Below, piece after piece: positions 1 through 8,085 of a stretch of DNA of 64,000 nt. Every line of letters starts with the position of its first letter. Position 1 is the first letter of the stretch. The stretch comes from Arthrobacter sp. ZGTC412 (GTDB taxonomy: Bacteria > Actinomycetota > Actinomycetes > Actinomycetales > Micrococcaceae), in NCBI RefSeq assembly GCF_002929215.1, contig NZ_PJII01000006.1, positions 62,001 to 126,000 on the forward strand, in the 5' to 3' direction. The position numbers and the translations under genes were made by a program. The notes beneath the pieces were generated by a model, which ran no database searches, had not been told where the DNA came from, and saw nothing but the letters and a program-made list of their open reading frames with translations.

Positions 1-1
1 T

Positions 2-715
2 CAGGTTGACCTGTGGCGTATCAGTTCGGGCAGAAGACTGGATGGCCTAGACCTGCAGGACATGATCGCGTCCGTGGTTCAGGCCGTACTTCCCGGAGCG
101 CGGTGGCGGACAGTGCGGGCGGTTCACCCGTACACCACGCAGGGCTTGCAGGTCGACGTCTTGTTGGATGGCGAATGGCTCGAGCTGGCGGAGTGCGGGC
201 TGATGGCGCCGCGTCTCCTGTCGGAAGCGGGGCTGGATCCTGCGCACTGGTCCGGTCTGGCCCTCGGCATGGGCATGGACCGGGCCTTGATGCTTCGCAA
301 AGGCATTCCGGACATTCGGTTGCTGAGGCCGACGGACCACCGCATCCAGCGGCAGATGTTGAATCTGTCCCGTTGGAAGCCAGTCTCGCAAATGCCCACC
401 ATCCGTAGGGACATCTCCATTGTGGTCCCCGCAGACACCGATGCCGAGTTGCTCGGTGATCGGGTGCGCACAGTATTAGGCGATGAGGCCCACGACCTGG
501 AAAGCGTCGAACTCCTGGCTCTGACTCAGTATGGAGAGCTTCCCAAAGCAGTGCAGGACCGGCTGCGGATCGGCGATGGACAGGCCAACGCGTTGATACG
601 ACTGGTGCTGCGCCCCCTCAGTGGGACGATGACTGACGGGCAGGCTAACCAGATTCGGGACGGCGTCTATCTCGCCTTGCACGAAGGGCCTGTCAAGGAA
701 CTCATCAGCGGTTAA
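2..715 (+). CDS. PheS-like class II synthetase homologue with FDX-ACB domain (5' end outside window)
   Basis: The reading frame is open from the first base, so the start lies upstream; 237 residues are visible. The first part matches the catalytic core of phenylalanyl-tRNA synthetase alpha chains: VDLWRI near the edge, an HPYT..G segment, ECGLM, and a class II motif 3 region (LALGMGMDRALMLRKGIPD) followed by IRLLR. The second part looks like an FDX-ACB anticodon-binding domain (MPTIRRDISIVV, then RLRIGDGQANALIRLVLRPL and the ending NQIRDGVYLALHEG). FDX-ACB normally ends PheT, so the PheS-core plus FDX-ACB order resembles single-chain mitochondrial PheRS and a family of bacterial PheS paralogues of unknown substrate. 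I infer a paralogue and not the housekeeping enzyme, because no pheT follows. The downstream gene is an acetyltransferase remnant. Confidence 0.75.
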   Translation, partial: QVDLWRISSGRRLDGLDLQDMIASVVQAVLPGARWRTVRAVHPYTTQGLQVDVLLDGEWLELAECGLMAPRLLSEAGLDPAHWSGLALGMGMDRALMLRKGIPDIRLLRPTDHRIQRQMLNLSRWKPVSQMPTIRRDISIVVPADTDAELLGDRVRTVLGDEAHDLESVELLALTQYGELPKAVQDRLRIGDGQANALIRLVLRPLSGTMTDGQANQIRDGVYLALHEGPVKELISG

Positions 716-828
716 GGTTTCGCGCGGAGTGCCGGCAGGCGGCTGCGTGTGCCGGCACTCCTTCCCCCTTGGTTCTGCTCACGGCCAACCGCTGCACAGG
801 GCAACGAGTACTTGGGTAGAGTCTCGGA

Positions 829-1308
829 GTGGCCCCTTTGAAGAACACCTTGATTGGCAATATTGAGGTGCGAGTTTTGCGCTCCGGCGACGCCCTTCAA
901 TTGAAGGACGCGTACCTGCGGGACAGGGAGCACCTCGCCCCGTGGGAGCCGGAACATCCTATGCGGCCGGTTCTGAAGTGCCGTGGATACTTCTGGACGG
1001 AGACCGCGTCATCGGAGCAATAACGCTCACTGGAATAGTGCTTGGACCCTTTTGCAGCGCCCACGTTGGATATTGGGTAGACCACGAATACTCTGGCCGG
1101 GGAATCGGCTCGGCCGCCGTCATGTTTGCGCTGGCTTTCGCCAGGAACGAGATGGGGCTGCACCGCATCCAGGCGGCAACCCTTTTGCACAATGCCGCGT
1201 CTCAAAAGGTTCTTCAACGTTCCGGCTTCGATAGGGATGGCCCCCGCCTATCTGAACATCGCCGGTTCCTGGCAGGACCACAACCTGTACCAGCGCATTC
1301 TGTACTGA
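829..1308 (+). pseudogene. RimJ-type GNAT N-acetyltransferase remnant with two frame breaks
   Basis: Three pieces of one GNAT protein lie in two frames. From GTG 829 the first frame gives the N-terminal strand and the REHLAPWEPEHP motif, then runs to TAA 1021-1023. The frame beginning near 960 supplies PWILLDGDRVIGAIT, SAHVGYWVDHEYSGRGIG (acetyl-CoA loop), GLHRIQA and the QKVLQRSGF strand. Near 1235 it breaks again, and the original frame carries the C-terminus IGMAPAYLNIAGSWQDHNLY, ending at 1308. Between WEPEHP and PWILLDGD roughly 25 residues present in the family are missing, so the first break is a deletion and not just one base. The second is a single-base shift. A TAGAGT box six bases before GTG 829 is a leaderless-type promoter. 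One break could be a sequencing error; both plus the deletion make loss of function likely. Confidence 0.7.
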
Positions 1309-1564
1309 AAAGGCCAATGTCCAGGAAAACTTTGCGGGGCACTGCTGCCCCTGAAGACCCGCCTGGATGTGCAGTCGGGCCTCGGAAATGGCTACGCGTG
1401 AAGTTGTCCGATTGCTCCTAGTCCTCACCCGCACTCATGCGTAGAATCCACAGTGTCCCTACCCGGATAAACCGCGCCGAGGCATTGCTGGGGTGCAATG
1501 GCCAGGAATGACAAGCGGTCAGCTGAAGCACCGACGCGCCTGATCGCAGAATCAGGAGCGTGTG

Positions 1565-1930
1565 ATGAAAACAGTTCGAAATGTCGCAGTCGGAGCTGCC
1601 CTGGCCGCGGCCGTGGCAGGTGGCGGCGTGTATCTCGCCATGGCCGTTCCGGACGGAGCATCGACCTCCACGGCGTTGTCCTCCTCCGATCGAAAAGGGT
1701 CTCATCGGGCCAACGGCATCACCGAGGAGCTTCTAACAGGTGACACTGCCGCCCGCGTCGAAGCTGCAGCGAGGGCCGCCCATCCAGGAGCGACGATAGT
1801 CCGTGTCGAAACCGACGCTGACGGTGCTGCCTATGAGGCGCATATCAGGAAAGCTGACGGAACGCCTTTGACGCTGAAGTTTGACGCCTCCTTCAACATC
1901 ACCGGCACTGAAGAAGCGAAGAGACGCTAA
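1565..1930 (+). CDS. small exported PepSY-like protein
   Basis: The 121-residue product starts with a signal peptide or membrane anchor (MKTVRNVAVGAALAAAVAGG, about residues 1-28). The rest is a single PepSY-like repeat: a helix RVEAAARAAHPGATIV followed by strands VETDADGAAYEAHIRK and DGTPLTLKFDASFNI. PepSY modules are usually extracytoplasmic and often inhibit or modulate peptidases, but no function can be assigned here. I prefer ATG 1565 over the GTG at 1562 because AGGAG at about 1554-1558 is better spaced to it. A hairpin at 1954-1993 closes the unit. Confidence 0.6.
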   Translation: MKTVRNVAVGAALAAAVAGGGVYLAMAVPDGASTSTALSSSDRKGSHRANGITEELLTGDTAARVEAAARAAHPGATIVRVETDADGAAYEAHIRKADGTPLTLKFDASFNITGTEEAKRR

Positions 1931-1953
1931 AAACCTTGACCCATGAGTGACAG

Positions 1954-1993
1954 AAGAAGCCCCGGAAAAACAACGAGTTTCCCGGGGCTTCTT
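1954..1993. terminator. intrinsic-terminator-like hairpin
   Basis: A 12-bp stem AAGAAGCCCCGG / CCGGGGCTTCTT is extended by AAA/TTT. It lies 24 bases after the PepSY-like gene. No good T-tract follows on the + strand. The CCCCGG core is shared with the hairpin at 2848-2880. Confidence 0.6.
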
Positions 1994-2170
1994 GGTGCGC
2001 TGAGGAGGAAGACCGCGCAGCAGGAAGCCGTCGTCGTCGGCTGGTCGATTTTCCTTTGGGCCGCTACCTGAAAGTGCGGAGAAACAAAACCGCCGTAGGG
2101 CGCGTCGTAGGTATAACAGGAGAAACCTGCGCCGGCGGGGAGTGCACGAAGAGGAAGACCGGGGCTGATA

Positions 2171-2752
2171 ATGCGCTCAACTATCACCGTGCCGCCGAAC
2201 TACCTGGAGCGGCCGATTTCCGAGAAGTCCAGCCGCAAACAGGTCACGGCGCTCGTGGCCGTGGCCGTCGCTGTTTGGGCCTTGACCGTCTATCTTTCCA
2301 CTCTCGTCGATGTCGCCAGCCCCGTACGCTTTGTTGCTCTGGCGGCGCACATTCTATCCATGGTGGCAGCGTTTGGGGCGGTGCTGCTCGTCGACTGGCA
2401 TGGGTTTCTGTGGCTTTTGGGACGCCGGGCGCTTAGCGAAACCGTTCGCCTCGACGGCGCCGCCACCCCCTTAATCTGGGGAGGGTTGGCCGGAATGATG
2501 CTGACAGGCATCTTCCTGGAGCCGAACCTCGCTTCGTCACTCACGCTGGTTAAGCTATGTGCTGTGCTGGTGCTGACGGTAAACGGTCTCATGCTGATAC
2601 CGCTCATGCGCAGGCTGGTCAGGCTGTCACCAATGACGCCATTCAGTGGACTGCCCATGGGCCAGCGCCTGCATCTGATGTTTGGTGCAGCGATTTCCCT
2701 AGCGGCGTGGTGGACCGCGATCATTGTGGGCTTCATTAACGTCGCGACGTAG
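2171..2752 (+). CDS. integral membrane protein of unknown function
   Basis: The 193-residue protein has five hydrophobic segments, at about residues 24-45, 52-82, 101-117, 122-146 and 168-190. Notable residues are a His in the second segment (LAAHILSMVAAFGAV) followed by DWHG, and a Lys in the fourth (LTLVKLCAVLVL). This pattern is reminiscent of CopD/DUF2269-like membrane proteins, but I would not name it as such. The start follows a GAGGAAG sequence about 12 bases upstream. It stands alone, with hairpins on both sides. Confidence 0.6.
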   Translation: MRSTITVPPNYLERPISEKSSRKQVTALVAVAVAVWALTVYLSTLVDVASPVRFVALAAHILSMVAAFGAVLLVDWHGFLWLLGRRALSETVRLDGAATPLIWGGLAGMMLTGIFLEPNLASSLTLVKLCAVLVLTVNGLMLIPLMRRLVRLSPMTPFSGLPMGQRLHLMFGAAISLAAWWTAIIVGFINVAT

Positions 2753-2847
2753 GAGTGCCGCCCGTTAGGGTCCAAGTTCCATTCGGCAGATCAGACAGCA
2801 AAGGTGCCCCGGTCCAGCCGCCCTTGGCGGGGACTACATAGACAAAA

Positions 2848-2880
2848 AAGCCCCGGAAAATCAGTGATTTTCCGGGGCTT
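2848..2880 (-). terminator. intrinsic terminator of tRNA-Leu
   Basis: The stem AAGCCCCGGAAAAT / ATTTTCCGGGGCTT has a five-base loop and is followed on the minus strand by six T. It starts eight bases after the tRNA 3' end, so it most likely terminates the tRNA. It can also stop the membrane-protein gene from the other side. Confidence 0.8.
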
Positions 2881-2887
2881 CCGTTTG

Positions 2888-2970
2888 TGCGCGGAGGGGG
2901 ACTTGAACCCCCACCCCCTTTCGAGGACTAGCACCTCAAGCTAGCGCGTCTGCCATTCCGCCACCCGCGC
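2888..2970 (-). tRNA. tRNA-Leu (anticodon GAG)
   Basis: The minus strand folds into a class II cloverleaf. The acceptor is GCGCGGG / TCCGCGC with discriminator A. The anticodon stem is CTAGC / GCTAG with loop TTGAGGT, giving anticodon GAG. A long variable arm and the T-loop TTCAAGT closed by GGGGG/CCCCC follow. CCA is not encoded. It reads CUC and CUU codons. The leucine leader peptide before leuA in this window uses only CUU for its four leucines, so this tRNA is probably the one it senses. Confidence 0.95.
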
Positions 2971-3138
2971 AGGTGGTACTTCGGGGACCGTTTCCGCCTT
3001 TCAGCGTTTCGAGTTTCTCCGAAGCAGCGAGAAAAACTCTAACACGAACTTTCCCGAAACATGGAATCGGGCCATGTGGGTAGGCTGAGGGCAGCGATCC
3101 AGCGCTGCAAACCCGTCTTTCCCAGTGAGGAGCCCTCA

Positions 3139-4443
3139 ATGCCTGATGTCCTGCCCGAGGATGAAGTTGTCCGTATCTGCCAGGAACTCATTCGGATCGA
3201 TACCTCCAACTTCGGTGACGGGTCCGGGCCGGGGGAGCGGGCCGCAGCAGAATACGCCGCAGGTCTCATGGAGGAAGTCGGCATGGAGGCTGAAATCTTC
3301 GAGTCGGCACCGGGGCGGGCGAACGTGGTTACCCGGATGGCAGGCGAGGATCCTTCCGCCAGCGCCCTGGTGGTGCACGGCCACCTTGACGTGGTTCCCG
3401 CCCTCAAGGACCAGTGGTCGGTAGACCCGTTCGGAGCCGAACTGAAGGACGGGCTCATCTGGGGCCGCGGCGCCGTCGATATGAAAGACATGGACGCCAT
3501 GATCCTCGCCGTCCTGCGAAGCTTTGCCCGCACGGGTAAAAAGCCCAAGCGGGACATCATCTTCGCCTTCTTCGCAGACGAGGAAGCTGGCGGGGCGTAC
3601 GGTGCCCGCTACGCCGTGGACAAGCGCCCGGAGCTCTTTGAGGGCGCCACCGAAGCCATCTCGGAAGTGGGCGGGTTCTCGGCGACCATCGGCGGGCAGC
3701 GCACCTATCTCCTCCAGACTGCCGAGAAGGGCATCTCATGGCTTCGCCTGGTGGCCCACGGCAGGGCCGGCCACGGCTCGCAAATCAACACCAACAACGC
3801 AGTAACCCGCCTCGCGGCCGCCGTGACCCGCATCGGTGAATACAAGTGGCCCATCGAACTGACGCCCACCACCAGGCAGTTCCTGGACGGAGTGACGGAC
3901 CTCACCGGCGTGGAGTTCGACGCCGACAATCCCGACCTCCTGCTGAGCCAGCTGGGCACGGTGGCCCGGTTCGTCGGCGCAACCCTGCAGAACACCACCA
4001 ATCCCACACTCGTGAAGGGCGGCTACAAGCACAACGTCATCCCGGAATCCGCAGAGGCACTCATCGACTGCCGCACGTTGCCCGGGCAGGAGGAGCACGT
4101 CCTGGAAATAGTCAAGGAGCTGGCCGGAACCGGGGTGGACGTCAGTTATGTGCACAACGATGTGTCCCTTGAGGTTCCCTTCGCCGGCAACCTGGTGGAT
4201 TCCATGATCGACGCCCTGCACTCAGAGGACCCCGGCGCGAAGGTGCTGCCCTACACGCTCTCGGGCGGCACGGACAACAAGTCGCTCAGCAGGCTCGGGA
4301 TCACCGGTTACGGTTTTGCACCGCTGATGCTGCCGGACGAGCTGGACTTCACCGGCATGTTCCACGGCGTGGACGAGCGCGTCCCGGCCGATTCCCTCAA
4401 GTTCGGCGCCAGGGTGCTCAATACCCTGCTCACCAACTACTGA
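3139..4443 (+). CDS. M20/M28-type metallopeptidase (ArgE/DapE/CPG2 superfamily)
   Basis: This 434-residue cytosolic protein has the zinc ligands of the M20 family: H82 in VVHGHLDVVP, bridging D114 in GRGAVDMKDMDA, E148/E149 in FFADEEAGG, and a late His-containing stretch. A dimerisation domain starts near AHGRAGHGSQ. It probably hydrolyses a small peptide, acyl-amino acid or similar amide; the substrate is not visible. The start chosen is ATG 3139, with GAGGAG at the right distance; an upstream in-frame GTG/ATG region lacks any ribosome site. The acyl-CoA dehydrogenase-like gene follows after 10 bases and may be co-transcribed. Confidence 0.85.
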   Translation: MPDVLPEDEVVRICQELIRIDTSNFGDGSGPGERAAAEYAAGLMEEVGMEAEIFESAPGRANVVTRMAGEDPSASALVVHGHLDVVPALKDQWSVDPFGAELKDGLIWGRGAVDMKDMDAMILAVLRSFARTGKKPKRDIIFAFFADEEAGGAYGARYAVDKRPELFEGATEAISEVGGFSATIGGQRTYLLQTAEKGISWLRLVAHGRAGHGSQINTNNAVTRLAAAVTRIGEYKWPIELTPTTRQFLDGVTDLTGVEFDADNPDLLLSQLGTVARFVGATLQNTTNPTLVKGGYKHNVIPESAEALIDCRTLPGQEEHVLEIVKELAGTGVDVSYVHNDVSLEVPFAGNLVDSMIDALHSEDPGAKVLPYTLSGGTDNKSLSRLGITGYGFAPLMLPDELDFTGMFHGVDERVPADSLKFGARVLNTLLTNY

Positions 4444-4453
4444 GCACGCTGCC

Positions 4454-5611
4454 ATGACGCCGGAAGAAGTCCTGCCGGATGCCCTCCTGGAGCGGATCCG
4501 TGGCCGGGCCGCCGGATACGACAGGGACAACGCGTTCTTCCACGAGGACCTGCAGGAACTTGCCGAGGCGGGGTACCTGAAGCTGTTTGTCCCCGCGGCC
4601 GACGGCGGGAAGGGACTTGGGCTTGAAGCGGCGGCGCAGTGCCAGCGGAGACTGGCAACGGCTGCCCCCGCCACGGCGCTGGCGGTCAACATGCACCTGG
4701 TGTGGACCGGCGTCGCGCAGGTCCTTCAGGCAAGAGGCGACGACTCCCTGAATTTTGTCCTGAAGGAGGCAGCCCAGGGCGAAGTTTTCGCTTTCGGCAA
4801 CTCCGAGGCAGGAAACGATTCGGTCCTCTTCGACTCCCGCACCGTGGCAGAGCCGCAGCCCGGCAGCTACACCTTCACGGGCACGAAGATTTTCACCAGC
4901 CTGTCGCCGGCGTGGACCAGGCTGGGGATCTTCGGCAAGGACTCTTCGGCCCGGGACGGTGAAGGAGAACTCGTCCATGGCTTTATCGCACGGGAGACGC
5001 CCGGCTACCGAATTCTCGACGACTGGGACACCCTGGGCATGCGTGCCAGCCAGTCCAACACCACCGTCCTGGAGGGCGTTTTCGTCCCCGAAAATCGGAT
5101 CTTCCGCAAGCTCCCCGTGGGGCCCAACCGCGATCCTCTGATTTTCGCCATTTTCGCCTGCTTCGAGACGCTGCTGGCCGCCGTCTACACCGGCGTGGGG
5201 GAGCGGGCGCTGGCAGTCGGGGTGGAAACCGTGAAGCGCCGGACATCCTTCAAAAACGGCGGACGGAGCTACGCCCAGGACCCGGACATCCGCTGGAAGG
5301 TGGCGGAAGCCGCGATGGCCATGGACAACCTGTACCCGCAGCTGGCCTCCGTAACTGCCGACGTCGACGTCCTCGCCGATCACGGCCCGCAGTGGTTCCC
5401 CAAGCTCGTGGGCTTGAAGGTCAATGCCACGGAGACCGCGCGTCGCGTTGTTGACCTCGCCATCCAGGTCAGCGGCGGATCAAGCTATTTCCGCGGCTCC
5501 GAACTGGAACGGCTCTACCGGGACGTTCTGGCCGGGATGTTCCATCCATCCGACGACGAATCAGCCCACAACACCGTGGCCACCGCCTGGCTGGGGCCAC
5601 TCGAGGACTAG
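4454..5611 (+). CDS. acyl-CoA dehydrogenase-like flavoprotein
   Basis: The 385 residues show the acyl-CoA dehydrogenase layout. The N-terminal helical domain is followed by a beta domain with the flavin-contact stretch FAFGNSEAGNDS and KIFTSLSP. The C-terminal helical domain ends in ERLYRDVLAGMFHPSDDES. The C-terminal RDVLAGMFHP pattern is also seen in flavin-dependent monooxygenases of this fold (DszC-like), so dehydrogenase versus monooxygenase activity cannot be decided. The usual catalytic Glu was not identifiable by eye. It follows the M20 gene by 10 bases. Its stop codon lies inside the first copy of the tandem repeat shared with the convergent DUF5703-type gene. Confidence 0.8.
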   Translation: MTPEEVLPDALLERIRGRAAGYDRDNAFFHEDLQELAEAGYLKLFVPAADGGKGLGLEAAAQCQRRLATAAPATALAVNMHLVWTGVAQVLQARGDDSLNFVLKEAAQGEVFAFGNSEAGNDSVLFDSRTVAEPQPGSYTFTGTKIFTSLSPAWTRLGIFGKDSSARDGEGELVHGFIARETPGYRILDDWDTLGMRASQSNTTVLEGVFVPENRIFRKLPVGPNRDPLIFAIFACFETLLAAVYTGVGERALAVGVETVKRRTSFKNGGRSYAQDPDIRWKVAEAAMAMDNLYPQLASVTADVDVLADHGPQWFPKLVGLKVNATETARRVVDLAIQVSGGSSYFRGSELERLYRDVLAGMFHPSDDESAHNTVATAWLGPLED

Positions 5612-5680
5612 ACCGTCCGCTGGCCCCTTGTTTCCTAGACGGTCCGCTGGACGCTTGTTTCCTAGACGGTCCGCTGGACC
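5608..5680. repeat. 27-bp tandem repeat, 2.7 copies, at convergent gene ends
   Basis: The units are 5608-5634, 5635-5661 and a partial at 5662-5680, with core CTAGAC(C/G)GTCCGCTGG. On the minus strand each unit encodes the C-terminal end QRTV-stop of the 5662-5895 gene. The array therefore looks like serial duplication of that gene's 3' end. The first copy contains the TAG stop of the + strand gene. Confidence 0.85.
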
Positions 5681-5895
5681 TGCATCACCCGGCGGCGGAG
5701 CCAGAACCGCCTGCCGCCGCCCACATACAGCTTGCTGCGCTGCAGCTCCCACTTGCCGTACTCGGAGTGTTCCACCAGGCGGCGCCTGGCCTCGTGCAGT
5801 GAATCGACAGGGCTGACCGTCAGTACAAGGTACTCGTACTGCTTCGCATAATCCCGTTCCCGCTGGACCGAGCTGGTGAGAAATTGTTCCTTCAT
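5662..5895 (-). CDS. small conserved actinobacterial protein, probably DUF5703 family
   Basis: The 77-residue basic protein begins MKEQFLTSSVQRERDYAKQY and has a central YLVLTVSP strand, a SLHEARRRLVEHSEYGKWEL helix, and a C-terminal GGGRRFWLRRRVMQVQ segment. I recognise this as a conserved small family in Arthrobacter relatives, usually annotated DUF5703, with no known function. A GGAGAG ribosome site precedes ATG 5895. It is divergent from the acidic protein at 5936, and its 3' end is part of the tandem repeat. Confidence 0.7.
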   Translation of the reverse strand: MKEQFLTSSVQRERDYAKQYEYLVLTVSPVDSLHEARRRLVEHSEYGKWELQRSKLYVGGGRRFWLRRRVMQVQRTV

Positions 5896-5935
5896 TTGCT
5901 CTCCATTTTCGTCCTTTTCCGGCTAACGTGAAGGC

Positions 5936-6208
5936 ATGAGCATCGATCCGCGTGTCGCGCTTCAGTCCTTGACCACCGCTTTGGAAGAACACCTTATAGC
6001 AGCATCGAACCGCCGCGGAGATGGGGACCCCTCCGTGGAGGCGGCGTTTTTCGCAGTCGCCGATGCTTTTGAAGTCTATGAGGACGCACTCTACGAGGCC
6101 TACAACGAGGTCACGCCGCTTCAGGTCTTTGATGACGAGGACGACGAGGAAGAGGAAAGCGACGTGGACGACGAGGACCTTGAAATTGTCGAGGACCGGA
6201 ACGTCTGA
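5936..6208 (+). CDS. small acidic protein of unknown function
   Basis: The 90-residue product has an N-terminal helical half (VALQSLTTALEEHLIAASNR, then AAFFAVADAFEVYEDALYEAY) and a very acidic C-terminal tail (DDEDDEEEESDVDDEDLEI). No membrane segment or known motif is visible. TAACGT at 5924-5929 sits exactly six bases before ATG 5936, so the mRNA is probably leaderless. The real frame is supported by that promoter and by low-complexity acidic coding in normal codon use. Confidence 0.6.
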   Translation: MSIDPRVALQSLTTALEEHLIAASNRRGDGDPSVEAAFFAVADAFEVYEDALYEAYNEVTPLQVFDDEDDEEEESDVDDEDLEIVEDRNV

Positions 6209-6248
6209 CCAGATGCGGGCACCGCTCAGATGGTGGCCAGCTGAAGCC

Positions 6249-7184
6249 CTATGCAAGGACTGAAGCGTCCTCCAGGGCGCAGGCTATCTCGGGCGGCAGC
6301 GGCGACAGCTGCGCATCCAGGAGTTCCTTAAGCTGAGCAGGCGTACGCGGGCCTACTATCGCCGTCGCGACCCCATGCTGCGACAGCAGCCAGCTCAAAG
6401 ACACGTCCTGCGGCGTCCGGCCCAGTCCCTTGGCCGCCATGCACACCGCCTCGACCGTCCTGGACGCCTTCCCGTCGAGGTAGGGCTCCACGTAGCCGGC
6501 TTCCGCGGCAGATGCTCCCCGCGAACCGGTGGGGATACTGCCGCGGTACTTCCCGGTCAACACCCCACGGCCCAGTGGCGCCCATGCCATCAGGCCCAGG
6601 CCTGCATCCTCAACTGCCGGAATCAGCTCAGCTTCCGGCCGCCGCTGCAGGAACGAGTACTCGGCCTGGGCGGCCACGAGGGGAAACCCTGCGATGGCTG
6701 CAGCCTTGGCCGTCTGCCAGCCATTGAAGTTCGACACACCGGCGTACCTGGCCCTGCCGGTCCGGACGGCATACTCCAACGCTGACAGCGTTTCGTCCAG
6801 GGGCACGTTGCCGTCCCAGGCCTCAGCGAACCAGATGTCCACATAGTCCGTGCCCAGCCTGGCCAGACTGGCCTCCAGGCCGGTGAGCATTGCGTTCCGT
6901 GACGTGTCCACACCGCGGCGCCCGTCCGGCGTCGTCAGTCCCGCTTTGGTGGAGATGGAGATCTCCGTGCGGGCGACCACGTCGCCCAGCATGGACCCCA
7001 CCATTGCCTCCGACCGTCCGTCGGCATAGGAGGCAGCCGTGTCCACATGGCGGCCGCCTGCGTTCAGGAAGGTGCGCAGGAGCTCCGAGGCGTCCTGTTC
7101 GTCGGTCTCGCCGGCCCACGACATGGTGCCAAGGGATAGGGCGGAAACTCGCAATCCACTGTTGCCGACGTAACGCTGCTGCAT
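6249..7184 (-). CDS. aldo/keto reductase with Glu in place of the catalytic His
   Basis: This 311-residue (beta/alpha)8 NADPH-dependent oxidoreductase has three of four tetrad residues: D48 and Y53 in HVDTAASYADGRSE, and K80 in ISTKAG. In the fourth position, usually His in the DLY..H.WD motif, the sequence reads YVDIWFAEAWD, placing E121 there. The cofactor-binding end has AIVGPRTPAQLKE. The same His-to-Glu change occurs in steroid 5-beta-reductases (AKR1D), so double-bond reduction is one possibility. The start is ATG 7184, preceded seven bases upstream by TAAGCT (7192-7197), a leaderless-type promoter; the longer frame upstream has no support. Confidence 0.85.
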   Translation of the reverse strand: MQQRYVGNSGLRVSALSLGTMSWAGETDEQDASELLRTFLNAGGRHVDTAASYADGRSEAMVGSMLGDVVARTEISISTKAGLTTPDGRRGVDTSRNAMLTGLEASLARLGTDYVDIWFAEAWDGNVPLDETLSALEYAVRTGRARYAGVSNFNGWQTAKAAAIAGFPLVAAQAEYSFLQRRPEAELIPAVEDAGLGLMAWAPLGRGVLTGKYRGSIPTGSRGASAAEAGYVEPYLDGKASRTVEAVCMAAKGLGRTPQDVSLSWLLSQHGVATAIVGPRTPAQLKELLDAQLSPLPPEIACALEDASVLA

Positions 7185-7236
7185 AGCAGCAAGCTTACGG
7201 GCAGAACCAACAGTGCCCATGCCGTAGGGTCTTAGC

Positions 7237-8070
7237 GTGAACTGGTTTGAGGCGGCCCTGCTGGGCCTTGTGCAGGGACTGACCGAATTTCTACCGATCT
7301 CATCAAGCGCCCATCTGCGGATTGTGGGGCAGTTCCTGCCCAATGCGGCCGACCCCGGCGCAGCTTTCACCGCCATCACCCAGCTGGGTACCGAAACAGC
7401 GGTAGTGATCTATTTTTGGCGGGATATCGTCCGGATTGTGAAGGCGTGGGCCGGTTCCCTTGCCGGAAAAGTCTCCAGGCAGGACCCTGACGCCAGGATG
7501 GGCTGGCTCGTGATCCTGGGTAGCCTGCCCATTGTTGTCCTGGGGCTGCTGTTCCAGGACCAAATCGAGTCGGTGCTCCGCAGTATGTGGATTGTTGCCA
7601 CCATGCTGATTGTGTTCGGCCTATTCCTTGCCGTCGCGGACGCGGTGGGCAAGCAGGAACGGGACCTCAGCCGACTCACGTACAAGCACGGCATCCTTTA
7701 CGGCTTCGCCCAGGCAATGGCGCTCATCCCCGGCGTGTCCAGGTCCGGCGGCACCATTACCGCAGGCCTCCTGATGGGCTACACCCGCGAAGCGGCCGCA
7801 CGGTACTCGTTCCTGCTGGCCATCCCCGCGGTGTTCGGCAGCGGGCTCTTCCAGCTCTACAAAACTGTGTCCAATGAGGGCATCACCGGCCCCTACGGAC
7901 TGCCGGAAACAGCCCTGGCAACAGTGATCGCCCTTGTGGTGGGCTACATCATCATCGGCTGGTTCCTGAAGTTCGTCTCCACCCGCAGCTACCGCCTGTT
8001 CGTCTGGTACCGGATTTTCCTGGGCCTCGCCCTGTACCTCCTTCTCGGTTTCAATGTCATCAGTGCCTAG
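7237..8070 (+). CDS. uppP: undecaprenyl-diphosphatase UppP
   Basis: UppP (BacA) removes a phosphate from undecaprenyl diphosphate at the membrane to recycle the lipid carrier for peptidoglycan and polymer assembly. The 277-residue polytopic protein has both family motifs: [13 protein letters not shown] at residues 14-26 (Glu17, His26) and PGVSRSGGT at 165-173 (Arg169). Length is typical. TAGGGT at 7225-7230 is six bases before GTG 7237, so the transcript is probably leaderless. It pairs functionally with UppS (56036-56878), which makes the carrier. mshC follows with its own promoter-like box. Confidence 0.95.
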   Translation: MNWFEAALLGLVQGLTEFLPISSSAHLRIVGQFLPNAADPGAAFTAITQLGTETAVVIYFWRDIVRIVKAWAGSLAGKVSRQDPDARMGWLVILGSLPIVVLGLLFQDQIESVLRSMWIVATMLIVFGLFLAVADAVGKQERDLSRLTYKHGILYGFAQAMALIPGVSRSGGTITAGLLMGYTREAAARYSFLLAIPAVFGSGLFQLYKTVSNEGITGPYGLPETALATVIALVVGYIIIGWFLKFVSTRSYRLFVWYRIFLGLALYLLLGFNVISA

Positions 8071-8085
8071 CACTAGGCTTGGCGT

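Noticed and set aside
1309-1564. 256-base gap between the GNAT remnant and the PepSY-like gene
   Set aside because: No gene, RNA or convincing hairpin seen apart from the ribosome site at its end.
4430-5383. 317-codon antisense frame over the acyl-CoA dehydrogenase
   Set aside because: No domain match and it overlaps a well-supported gene.
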